A DNA stretch of 24,467 bases, taken from positions 1 through 24,467 of the forward strand of contig CAAGGG010000028.1 of the NCBI GenBank assembly GCA_900769355.1, in the 5' to 3' direction. A program made the translations under genes and the position numbers. Origin of the DNA: Candidatus Gastranaerophilales bacterium (GTDB lineage: Bacteria > Cyanobacteriota > Vampirovibrionia > Gastranaerophilales > Gastranaerophilaceae). The notes below the pieces were generated by a model. It made no database searches and was not told where the DNA came from. It saw only the letters and a list, made by a program, of their open reading frames with translations. This document shows, piece after piece, positions 8,233-14,759 of the stretch; position 1 is the stretch's first letter; every line of letters begins with the position of its first letter.

Positions 8233-9015
8233 TTAATAATTCATCTTCCAACCGTCCATGATGATTTTTTCAGCACAAGAAGGACCACCAAGAATCCCTG
8301 CCTTAATTGAGCAAATTGCATTGACACTCTTAATTCTTTCTGCTTCATTACTATAATAATGATGCCAACTATTATAAATATTACTAGACACGGGAACAGC
8401 TATTGTCGAATCATTATAATTTCCAAATTCAAACTGAAATATATCTCGCCCAAGTATATTTGGAGATTTCAACCCATTGATATCAACAATAATAGAAGAA
8501 CCATTAAACGCTATAATTTCACCACTCGGAGTTGTTCCTACCAATGCAGAATCACTGTCATTAGAAAAGCCTCGAAAACGGAATTTGTACTCAGAAAATA
8601 AACGTTTCATTTCATAATTATAAATACTATTACTAGGTGGCTTTCCAACAAAAACATTTTCAAGCTTGAATTCTTTAACTATTTTTTCTTTTGTGCGTTC
8701 GTCAGAAAAATCCAACCCCATCGTCTCATCATCATCATAATACTTTAACCCTGCGCACCCAAGAGTAGTACACCCCTCATTAGCTGCAATACGCTTTAAT
8801 CCTTCATTCAAGGTTGTATAAGTCTTTTTCAACTGGTTTACCCATACTTGTTTTTGATAATTTTGAATAAGCGTCGGCAAAGTAATTGCGGCAACAACAC
8901 CGATTATGCCAAGGGTGATTAGAACTTCAGCGAGAGTAAACGCGACGCGTTTTAATGCTGTAGGTCGGATTTGCCAATCCGACAACGCAACTGTTTTAGA
9001 TGCAAAACAAGTCAA
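8233..9015 (-). CDS. Prepilin-like (type II/IV pseudopilin) protein with disrupted start
   Basis: The open frame from TTG 9015 gives 260 residues. It contains KRVA/FTLAEVLITLG, where the prepilin peptidase should cut before the Phe; the essential Glu5 is present, followed by a hydrophobic helix (IIGVVAAITLPTLI). The long globular part contains VDINGLKSPNILGRDIFQF, matched in the second prepilin at 21525, and the chain ends in WKMNY. The TTG start has no ribosome site. The natural start is probably ATG 9086, preceded by AAGGAG at six bases and coding MKNFDFRRVL, but it is one frame away and hits a stop at 9024-9026. A run of ten G at 9047-9056 separates the two; eleven or eight G would join them into a leader of about 49 residues. 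The leader also codes through a palindromic repeat (LSDWQIRPT). Likely a component of a pilus or secretion pseudopilus. Confidence 0.85.
   Translation of the reverse strand: MTCFASKTVALSDWQIRPTALKRVAFTLAEVLITLGIIGVVAAITLPTLIQNYQKQVWVNQLKKTYTTLNEGLKRIAANEGCTTLGCAGLKYYDDDETMGLDFSDERTKEKIVKEFKLENVFVGKPPSNSIYNYEMKRLFSEYKFRFRGFSNDSDSALVGTTPSGEIIAFNGSSIIVDINGLKSPNILGRDIFQFEFGNYNDSTIAVPVSSNIYNSWHHYYSNEAERIKSVNAICSIKAGILGGPSCAEKIIMDGWKMNY
8960..8986 (+). repeat. Dispersed palindromic repeat, copy 2 (inside prepilin leader)
   Basis: GTAG precedes GTCGGATT (8964-8971), a 4-nt loop TGCC and AATCCGAC (8976-8983), then AAC. This is the same 8-4-8 layout as copy 1 with compensating changes in both arms. 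It lies within the open reading frame of the prepilin, in the opposite orientation to the gene. Confidence 0.7.
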
Positions 9016-9086
9016 GCCTTCGGCTACACGTGCTTCTTCGCGATTGCCCCCCCCCCGAGGACTCTTCTAAAATCAAAATTTTTCAT
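9016..9086 (-). pseudogene. Detached 5' end of the prepilin gene
   Basis: ATG 9086 is preceded by AAGGAG with a six-base gap, the best ribosome site in the region. It codes MKNFDFRRVLGGGAIAKKHV and then stops at 9024-9026. In the prepilin frame the same DNA reads NREEARVAEGLT into the 8233-9015 frame. A single-base gain or two-base loss in the G tract would restore one continuous gene. Whether this is a real frameshift, phase variation or a sequencing error cannot be decided here. Confidence 0.65.
9047..9056 (-). repeat. Homopolymer tract, ten G on the coding strand
   Basis: Ten consecutive C on the plus strand (G on the coding strand) lie ten codons after the best prepilin start codon. In AT-rich DNA a run this long is striking, and it sits exactly where the reading frame is broken. 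Confidence 0.9.
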
Positions 9087-9103
9087 AAAAATCTCCTTAT
9101 CAT

Positions 9104-9127
9104 ATTGTCAGGCAGTGCCTGATCTAC
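9104..9127 (-). repeat. Dispersed palindromic repeat, copy 3 (prepilin 5' leader)
   Basis: On the minus strand the order is GTAG, ATCAGGC, ACT, GCCTGAC, AAT. This shares the GTAG head and GAC-AAT tail with copies 1 and 2 but has a shorter, diverged stem of about six pairs. It lies just upstream of the AAGGAG site of the prepilin, so it would fold in the mRNA leader. Confidence 0.55.
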
Positions 9128-9136
9128 TTCCATATA

Positions 9137-9166
9137 TATACAATACAATTTTAACATATTTTTCAA
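9137..9166 (-). promoter_or_regulatory. Candidate prepilin promoter
   Basis: On the minus strand TTGAAA (plus 9161-9166) and TGTATA (9137-9142) are 18 bp apart. The transcript would start near 9130 and carry repeat copy 3 as a leader hairpin. Confidence 0.4.
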
Positions 9167-9199
9167 TATCTTTCAAGTCAAATTTAACAAAAATTTTAC

Positions 9200-10441
9200 T
9201 TAGCCCAACGAACTCAAAGCCGATGTATATATTTGCATAAACGCAATTAACAAAGCTCCTACGCACAAACCCAAAATAATTATTATTGTCGGCTCAAAAG
9301 CCTTGCTCAAAGCTTCCAGCACAAAATCAACTTTCTTGTCAATCACGTCAACCGTTTCTTTTAACATTTTTCCTAATGATCCGGATTTTTCACCGGTCGC
9401 AATCATTGACATCAACGGAGAAGGGATTACTTGAGAGGTATTAAAAGCTTGTGTCAGGCTTTTTCCACTTTTTACCATACTGACAACGCTTGATAATTTT
9501 GCCTTAATTAAAAGATTTCCAACAGTTTTTTGTGCAAGTTCTAACGCCGCAACAATCGGAACCCCTGCATCATAGCTAATATGCAAAACAGTCATGTAAT
9601 TTGCAAGATTTATATAATTTATAAATTCTGATAACTTTGGTACTTTCAAAACAAATTCGTCTACTTTTTTCTTAAATACATAAGTTTGCATCAATGCCTG
9701 AAAACCGGCAATTCCACCAGCAACCAAAACTATAAGAAACCACCAAAAATGTTGTACAAACGAACAAAAACCAATTACCAATTGTGCAAAAAACGGAGCT
9801 TCTCCGCCAGAAAACGTAACAACACCCATCAAATTCGGAAACACCAAACATGAAAACAAAATTATTAAACCCAACATCATTGCAATCAAAATGCATGGAT
9901 AAATTGAAGCACTTTTAATTTTATCTAAAATTTTCTCCTCTTTATCCAAAATAACCAACATTCTTGCAAGAGTTTCGTCCAACTCTCCTGCCGCTTCACC
10001 GGCTTTTACAAGCCCAATATAAACTTGCCCGAAAACATTCGCATAATATTTTTCCATGCTTTGAGCAAACGTAGCACCCGAAAAAATAGATTGTCTCAAA
10101 TGATTAGAAATAGATTTAATTTTTAAACTTGCGGAATTTCTTTCAACGCTCTCTAATGCTTCTATAACAGAAATTCCTGCACCTAAAAGGGTTTGCAACT
10201 CCGATGTAAACCATATTTTTTCATTTAAAGACAAGCGTTTTACATTTTGTATATGCCTAACTGAAACAGAACTTTGCTCAGCATAACTTTGTTTCTCCCC
10301 ACAATATTCCGTGTAAATCTTTGTTGGCAGAAACCCAAGTGCTAAGATTTTCTGCCTTGCCTCTCGAGGGCTATTAGCTTCAATTTCGCCTTCTACGAAT
10401 TCTGTTTTATTTTTTAACGCTTTATATTGAAACTTTGTCAT
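9200..10441 (-). CDS. Type II secretion / type IV pilus inner-membrane platform protein (GspF/PilC)
   Basis: From ATG 10441 the protein has 413 residues, normal for GspF/PilC; a TTG two codons earlier is possible but ATG is preferred (AGGA ten bases upstream). The N-terminal FQYKALKNKTEFVEGEIEA is the cytoplasmic head. Two T2SSF repeats follow, near residues 73-196 (LLGAGISVIEALESVER, GEAAGELDETLARML) and 276-400 (YDAGVPIVAALELA, TGEKSGSLGKMLKE). Hydrophobic helices lie near 180-205, 220-250 and 378-405. The protein anchors the pilin-assembly motor in the inner membrane. It lies upstream of the prepilin gene on the same strand and 24 bp after the small membrane-protein gene. The ATPase, prepilin peptidase and secretin genes are not in the window. 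Confidence 0.92.
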   Translation of the reverse strand: MTKFQYKALKNKTEFVEGEIEANSPREARQKILALGFLPTKIYTEYCGEKQSYAEQSSVSVRHIQNVKRLSLNEKIWFTSELQTLLGAGISVIEALESVERNSASLKIKSISNHLRQSIFSGATFAQSMEKYYANVFGQVYIGLVKAGEAAGELDETLARMLVILDKEEKILDKIKSASIYPCILIAMMLGLIILFSCLVFPNLMGVVTFSGGEAPFFAQLVIGFCSFVQHFWWFLIVLVAGGIAGFQALMQTYVFKKKVDEFVLKVPKLSEFINYINLANYMTVLHISYDAGVPIVAALELAQKTVGNLLIKAKLSSVVSMVKSGKSLTQAFNTSQVIPSPLMSMIATGEKSGSLGKMLKETVDVIDKKVDFVLEALSKAFEPTIIIILGLCVGALLIAFMQIYTSALSSLG

Positions 10442-10465
10442 AACCAACCATTCCTAAAAACAAAA

Positions 10466-10825
10466 CTACACAGCCAATTCTATCACTAAATCTTTTATAA
10501 CACCTGCAAGCTTATAGATTTTCTTTATCTTTTGCGTTTTTACCCTAAACAAGACTAAAACCGAATAAATAGCAATCGCAAAAACAATCTTTGTAACAAA
10601 TTGCTCATGCTTTTTCTTAACATAAGCGATAACATTTTCAAAAGAATTTTTAAACGTTGCAACAATACATCTTCCATATTGCATACAAGTTTTCAACAAC
10701 GGATTAAAGGACTCTGCGCAAGCGTTATAGTACTGCACTTTCCGATCCCACTTTATTAGATTTGAAATAATAAAATGGGCTATTATTAATTCTGCTATAA
10801 AAATTATTCCGATAAATATATACAT
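10466..10825 (-). CDS. Small membrane protein of unknown function
   Basis: This 119-residue protein has an N-terminal hydrophobic helix (MYIFIGIIFIAELIIAHFII), a cysteine-containing middle (YNACAESFNPLLKTCMQYG) and a second hydrophobic stretch (IVFAIAIYSVLVLF), followed by a basic segment. I recognise no family. AGGA is five bases before ATG 10825. It is the first gene of the minus-strand unit leading into the GspF/PilC gene, so a role next to the pilus/secretion platform is plausible but only by position. Confidence 0.65.
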   Translation of the reverse strand: MYIFIGIIFIAELIIAHFIISNLIKWDRKVQYYNACAESFNPLLKTCMQYGRCIVATFKNSFENVIAYVKKKHEQFVTKIVFAIAIYSVLVLFRVKTQKIKKIYKLAGVIKDLVIELAV

Positions 10826-10841
10826 TTTTCCTGTCTTTTGT

Positions 10842-10854
10842 ATTATATTATAAT
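10842..10854. promoter_or_regulatory. Shared divergent -10 region between murT and the small membrane protein gene
   Basis: TATAAT occurs on the plus strand at 10849-10854 and on the minus strand at 10842-10847, within one AT-rich near-palindrome. Both -35 positions are weak. The murT leader would be about 32 nt and include AAAGGA. Confidence 0.4.
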
Positions 10855-10892
10855 ATGAGAGGAAAATTTAGAATACGTCTAAAGGACTATTT

Positions 10893-12218
10893 ATGATTAG
10901 GATATTGAAATTTTATTTATCACTTATAATCGCACGTTGCGCATACATTGCGATAAAACTTTTAAACCGTTCATCAGGCACATCTTTTGTTGGCATGATG
11001 ACACTTAAAATCTGCCCAGACTTTCTAAAGTTTTGCAGAAAATACATAACCAAAGATGTCATAACAATCACAGGTACAAACGGGAAATCCACGACATCTG
11101 GGATTATTGCACATATTTTAGAAACAGCAAACCAAAAAGTTATCCACAACTTAAAAGGCGCAAATATGCTCACAGGCGTTGCAAATGTCTTTGCGCTCAA
11201 CATAAAACCTTTTAAACGCTTCAACTATGCGGTAATAGAGTCTGACGAAGCTTATTTGACAAAGCTTTATGACTACATGAAGTCGGATTACCTTGTTGTG
11301 ACAAACCTTTTCAGGGATCAACTTGACAGATACGGCGAACTTAACACTACAGCCGGATTTATCCAAAACGCGATTTTGAAAAACCCAGATTTAAAACTTG
11401 TCTTAAACGCAGACGATCCGCTTGTGGCAACATTTGACAAAACAAAATATGCTGTATTTTACGGATTTGAAAATGTGGAATTTGATTGCAATTATGAGCA
11501 CAAATCTAACGCTCCGGCAGAAGCCTTCAATTGTGTTTGTGGAGAGCCTTTGCAATATTCAAAACAATTTTTTGCACAAGAAGGACACTATTATTGCCCG
11601 AAATGCGGCTACAAACGACACACTTGCGACTATCCGGCAAATGTAAAAGTTTTCAATGACCATTCAGTTATTACTGTGAAAAATAAAGGGCTTGATTTTG
11701 ACTTTACAGTAAATCTTGCAGGACTTTACAATGCATACAATGCGCTTGCAGCAATTGCTTTAGCTTTTGAAGAAGGTCTTAATCAACAAGAAATTCAAAA
11801 AGCACTAGATTCATACCACGCGATTTTCGGCAGAACTGAAACAAGGCTAATAAACGGAAATTCCACAACTATCCAACTTATAAAAAACCCGACAGGTGCA
11901 AGCGAAGTTCTAAAAACCGTCGACTTAAATTCCAACATTGTCATTGCCATAAACGACAATTACGCAGACGGCAGGGATATTTCTTGGCTTTGGGACAGTG
12001 ATTTTGAACAACTTAAAGACGCTAAAAAACTTGTCATTACATCTGGAATTCGTGCAAATGATATGGCAACTCGCCTTAAATACGCCGGAATTCCGCAAGA
12101 AAAAATCATTATCGAACCAAACATAAAAAAAGCCATCGATATGGCTACAAAAGACGGGAAAACAACGATTTTACCGTCGTACACAGCATTATTAAAAATT
12201 AGCAACGAAAAGAGGTAA
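10893..12218 (+). CDS. murT: Lipid II isoglutaminyl synthase subunit MurT (Mur ligase family)
   Basis: This 441-residue Mur ligase matches MurT. A hydrophobic N-terminus is followed by the P-loop GTNGKST (61-67), the family signature VVTNLFRDQLDRYGEL (135-150) and a cysteine ribbon inserted in the central domain (C214, C216, C235, C238). The C-terminal Mur domain contains DGRDISWLWD (359-368), whose aspartate completes the glutaminase triad of the partner GatD in characterised enzymes. With GatD, MurT amidates the D-glutamate of lipid II to D-isoglutamine. In most known genomes gatD is adjacent; here the neighbour is pdxJ, four bases downstream, and no GatD-like amidotransferase is in the window. 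ATG 10893 has AAAGGA at eight bases. It leads an operon with pdxJ and the gene at 12945. Confidence 0.9.
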   Translation: MIRILKFYLSLIIARCAYIAIKLLNRSSGTSFVGMMTLKICPDFLKFCRKYITKDVITITGTNGKSTTSGIIAHILETANQKVIHNLKGANMLTGVANVFALNIKPFKRFNYAVIESDEAYLTKLYDYMKSDYLVVTNLFRDQLDRYGELNTTAGFIQNAILKNPDLKLVLNADDPLVATFDKTKYAVFYGFENVEFDCNYEHKSNAPAEAFNCVCGEPLQYSKQFFAQEGHYYCPKCGYKRHTCDYPANVKVFNDHSVITVKNKGLDFDFTVNLAGLYNAYNALAAIALAFEEGLNQQEIQKALDSYHAIFGRTETRLINGNSTTIQLIKNPTGASEVLKTVDLNSNIVIAINDNYADGRDISWLWDSDFEQLKDAKKLVITSGIRANDMATRLKYAGIPQEKIIIEPNIKKAIDMATKDGKTTILPSYTALLKISNEKR

Positions 12219-12222
12219 AAAA

Positions 12223-12933
12223 ATGTTATTAGGAGTAAATATAGATCACGTAGCAACACTTAGAAATGCAAGAGGCGGAGTAGAACCTAGCGTTGAGAAA
12301 GCCGCTGAAATTGCTGAACAAAACGGCGCAACATCAATCACAACTCACTTGCGAGAAGATAGACGCCACATTAAAGATGAAGATGTTTATGCACTCACAG
12401 AGAGCTTAAAAACTCGCCTAAACCTTGAAATGGCAATGGCAGACGACATTCAAGCAATTGCACTTGATGTAAAACCTTATTCCATCTGTCTTGTGCCTGA
12501 AAAACGCCAAGAGATCACGACAGAAGGCGGGCTTGATGTTGCAGGACAACTTGAGAAAGTTACAGAGTTTATAAAACCGCTACTTGATGCTGGAATTATC
12601 GTGAGCCTATTCATTGATCCTGATGAAGAACAAGTAAAAGCATCTGCCCAAACAGGTGCACAATTTATTGAGATGCACACAGGTGCTTATGCTGAAAGTT
12701 TTGGATATAAAGAAGAGGAAGAAGAATTTCAAAAACTTAAAAAATCCGCCGAACTTGCTCAAAGTCTAGGTTTAAAGGTTAATGCCGGTCATGGTTTGAA
12801 CTACGAAAATGTTCACAGAATGCACGAAATCGAAGGTTTACATGAACTAAATATCGGACACAGTATCATTTCTCGCGCTGTATTTACAGGACTGGCAGAA
12901 GCTGTTGAAAAAATGAAAAGTTTAATCGAGTAA
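12223..12933 (+). CDS. pdxJ: Pyridoxine 5'-phosphate synthase (PdxJ)
   Basis: This 236-residue TIM-barrel enzyme condenses 3-amino-2-oxopropyl phosphate with 1-deoxy-D-xylulose 5-phosphate, the ring-closing step of the DXP-dependent vitamin B6 pathway. Signatures are LGVNIDHVATLRNARGG at the start, HLREDRRHI (about 42-50), the ICLVPEKRQEITTEGGLD segment, and NAGHGLNYENV with LNIGHSIISRAV near the end, which form the phosphate-binding sites. Length is standard. Its AGAGGT ribosome site lies inside the end of murT, and the start is four bases after the murT stop, so the two are co-transcribed. Confidence 0.96.
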   Translation: MLLGVNIDHVATLRNARGGVEPSVEKAAEIAEQNGATSITTHLREDRRHIKDEDVYALTESLKTRLNLEMAMADDIQAIALDVKPYSICLVPEKRQEITTEGGLDVAGQLEKVTEFIKPLLDAGIIVSLFIDPDEEQVKASAQTGAQFIEMHTGAYAESFGYKEEEEEFQKLKKSAELAQSLGLKVNAGHGLNYENVHRMHEIEGLHELNIGHSIISRAVFTGLAEAVEKMKSLIE

Positions 12934-12944
12934 AAGGTAAAAAA

Positions 12945-13268
12945 ATGACACAAGAAAAATCAGAACACGAAATAATAGAAGAAATGTCGCAAGTTGTTGA
13001 GCAAATGCGAATTGACGATTTGGAAGACAACCCAGATATAGCCGAAGAATTTTTTGACTGCGACTGCTGTGGTCAGAATAAATGTCTTGCTGGTTCAATT
13101 GAATATGAAGGATATAGACTTTGCAATGACTGCGTTCTTCTTGCAGAAACAGGCTTTGCTTTGGGGAAAATCCAATCAGTGACAGAACTTATCAACTCGA
13201 TCGAAGATAAACACCTTGAAGAACTTGTAAATTTCGTCAAAGAAGAAGAAAAACGCACTAACAACTAA
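12945..13268 (+). CDS. Small acidic protein with a cysteine cluster, unknown function
   Basis: This 107-residue acidic protein follows pdxJ by eleven bases with its own AAAGGT site. FDCDCCGQNKCLAGS and LCNDCV supply a C-x-C-C-x4-C plus C-x-x-C arrangement (residues about 39-65) that could bind zinc. The flanking segments are helical and rich in Glu and Asp. I recognise no family. As last gene of the murT-pdxJ operon it may simply be a co-transcribed accessory protein. Confidence 0.7.
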   Translation: MTQEKSEHEIIEEMSQVVEQMRIDDLEDNPDIAEEFFDCDCCGQNKCLAGSIEYEGYRLCNDCVLLAETGFALGKIQSVTELINSIEDKHLEELVNFVKEEEKRTNN

Positions 13269-13298
13269 AATGAGTTAGCTCTATATGCTAATATCTCC

Positions 13299-13360
13299 CA
13301 AAAACTAATTCTAAAGAATTAGCAATATTTTGTTACATATAGTTATAAAGAATTAGTTTT
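13299..13360. repeat. Nested inverted repeats in the non-coding stretch after the murT operon
   Basis: CTAATTCT (13305-13312) and AGAATTAG (13315-13322) form a perfect inverted repeat. A second AGAATTAG, extended to AAAGAATTAGTTTTG, occurs at 13347-13361 and can pair instead with the upstream CAAAAACTAATTCT. The two pairings are mutually exclusive. The whole 277-bp stretch 13269-13545 contains no convincing open frame; it holds these repeats, the terminator at 13437 and the promoter at 13496. Confidence 0.5.
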
Positions 13361-13436
13361 GTGGCATATTAATAATATAAGAGAGAGCTCCTGAAGAGAG
13401 AATTAAAACCAACAATACATATATAATTCATAAGCG

Positions 13437-13472
13437 TGACGGGTTTGAATCGCAACCCCGTCATTTTTCTTT
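13437..13472 (+). terminator. Intrinsic terminator
   Basis: TGACGGGTT (13437-13445) pairs with AACCCCGTCA (13454-13463), with one bulged C, around an 8-nt loop. The T-rich run TTTTTCTTT follows. It lies 169 bp after the last murT-operon stop, so it ends either a long 3' tail or a separate small RNA. Confidence 0.8.
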
Positions 13473-13495
13473 ACAAAAGTATTTCCAAAAGCAAT

Positions 13496-13523
13496 TTTAC
13501 ATAACAAAAAACGTTTATATAAG
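13496..13523 (+). promoter_or_regulatory. Candidate promoter for the repeat-protein gene
   Basis: TTTACA (13496-13501), a 16-bp spacer and TATAAG (13518-13523) suggest a start near 13530, just before the hairpin at 13543-13565. Confidence 0.5.
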
Positions 13524-13542
13524 TGTAGGTCAGTTATATATA

Positions 13543-13565
13543 GTTTTGACTTTTATTGTCAAAAC
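13543..13565 (+). repeat. Hairpin next to a start codon
   Basis: GTTTTGAC (13543-13550) and GTCAAAAC (13558-13565) form a perfect 8-bp inverted repeat with a 7-nt loop, ending one base before ATG 13567. There is no T-run beyond it, so it is more likely an mRNA leader structure or an operator than a terminator. Confidence 0.5.
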
Positions 13566-13566
13566 A

Positions 13567-14649
13567 ATGGTTAGGTGTATGTTACAAGGAGTTTACTCTC
13601 AAAACAGAATAAGGCAGAATTTTGCGCCTCAGCAAAATCTCGGAATTATAACGCCAACTCGTGCACAATATCCGCAGTTCAAAGAAATTAGCCCAGAGGC
13701 AAATAGTGCTATTTGTGCCTATATGTCACCTGTAATAAATCGAGATACAGTTCCTCAAATTCCTCTCAAAGCGATGATTCATCGACTCAAAATGCAAGGG
13801 AAAGTCGAAGGAAAAGATTTTGTTATAGATAAAGCTATAAATGGAAATCTGGTTCTCTCAATAAATAATAAATACGGTCTTCCTGAAAAGGAAATCCATT
13901 ATGACAATAAAGATTTTGATCATTGGAGTTTCTGTGATGAGTTTATTTATAAAGGAAATAAACGTATACGTTCATTGACAAAAAATGATAGAGGTCAAAC
14001 TTTATCCTATTCAAATACTTATTATAACAGTGAAATTCCTCAAGAAAGATTTATGTCGGCAGGTATGGCACAATCGAATTCCCCTGAAGATTATATAAAT
14101 TATTTAAAAGATAATAATATTAAATATTCAGCGAAAAAAGATGGTAATAAATACTTTATAGTTGAATTTGATAAACAAAACAAGCAAACACAATATTCAA
14201 ACTGGAGCAATGGTAGAATTATTGATATAAATAAGTATGATGAAAATGAAAGTCGCACTCAAGTAATAGATTTTCAACCACATCGAACAATAGTGCGTAA
14301 TTATACTAGAACACGTATTCCTGTTGGACATTTCTCACGAAAAGAATTCCCACAAGAAAATTTTACAGATGAGAGAATTACGTATGAAACAACGCCACGT
14401 GATTATGTAAATTACTTAAAGAAAAATGGTGTAAAATATAAGGCAACAAAAGTTGATAACCATGATGAAAAATGTATTGTGGTAAAAGAATTTGATAAGG
14501 ATAATAAAGAAAAGGCGTGGACTATATGGTCTTATGAATTAAATTCTGACATGTTAATAGGAATTCAACATGAAGTTAATAAATCGAACGGAAACGCTAC
14601 TCGTGTAGTTATAGAAAAAGATAAAACTTTTGTAGAGAAAATAGAATAA
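13567..14649 (+). CDS. Repeat protein of unknown function
   Basis: The start is uncertain: TTG 13546 lies inside a hairpin, ATG 13567 has no Shine-Dalgarno, and ATG 13579 has AGGT only two to three bases away. From 13567 the protein has about 360 residues, with no signal peptide or membrane helix. Two clear copies of a unit of about 40 residues are visible: SPEDYINYLKDNNIKYSAK ... FIVEFDKQNKQTQYSNW, and TPRDYVNYLKKNGVKYKAT ... VVKEFDKDNKEKAWTIW. A more divergent copy comes earlier (IPLKAMIHRLKMQGKVEG ... HWSF). Each is a helix ending in LKxxxxxY followed by beta strands and a Trp. I recognise no family; it looks lineage-specific. It forms a single-gene unit between the terminator at 13437 and the gene at 14760. 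Confidence 0.75.
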   Translation: MVRCMLQGVYSQNRIRQNFAPQQNLGIITPTRAQYPQFKEISPEANSAICAYMSPVINRDTVPQIPLKAMIHRLKMQGKVEGKDFVIDKAINGNLVLSINNKYGLPEKEIHYDNKDFDHWSFCDEFIYKGNKRIRSLTKNDRGQTLSYSNTYYNSEIPQERFMSAGMAQSNSPEDYINYLKDNNIKYSAKKDGNKYFIVEFDKQNKQTQYSNWSNGRIIDINKYDENESRTQVIDFQPHRTIVRNYTRTRIPVGHFSRKEFPQENFTDERITYETTPRDYVNYLKKNGVKYKATKVDNHDEKCIVVKEFDKDNKEKAWTIWSYELNSDMLIGIQHEVNKSNGNATRVVIEKDKTFVEKIE

Positions 14650-14759
14650 TGAAATAGATTTTATTATTAACTTTTGTAACAAAACACCCACTTGTTGAAA
14701 TCCGAACTTTTCAAAATTGTTTATATATGTACAGAGAGTATAAGAAGAGGACAAGAACG

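Noticed and set aside
8938..8952. Palindrome AAACGCG-A-CGCGTTT beside the prepilin cleavage site
   Set aside because: It codes the conserved R/A-F junction and is explained by codon choice; no second copy was found in the window.
10913..11224. 103-codon minus-strand open frame inside murT
   Set aside because: Shadow of the real murT frame, whose P-loop and signature motifs lie across the same DNA.
13269..13545. CRISPR array or tandem repeat in the repeat-rich spacer
   Set aside because: The AGAATTAG copies are irregularly spaced, only 8 bp long and partly inverted, with no regular spacers.
14727..14759. Upstream ATG of the coiled-coil gene
   Set aside because: The extension would encode the AAGAGGA ribosome site itself; ATG 14760 has ideal spacing.
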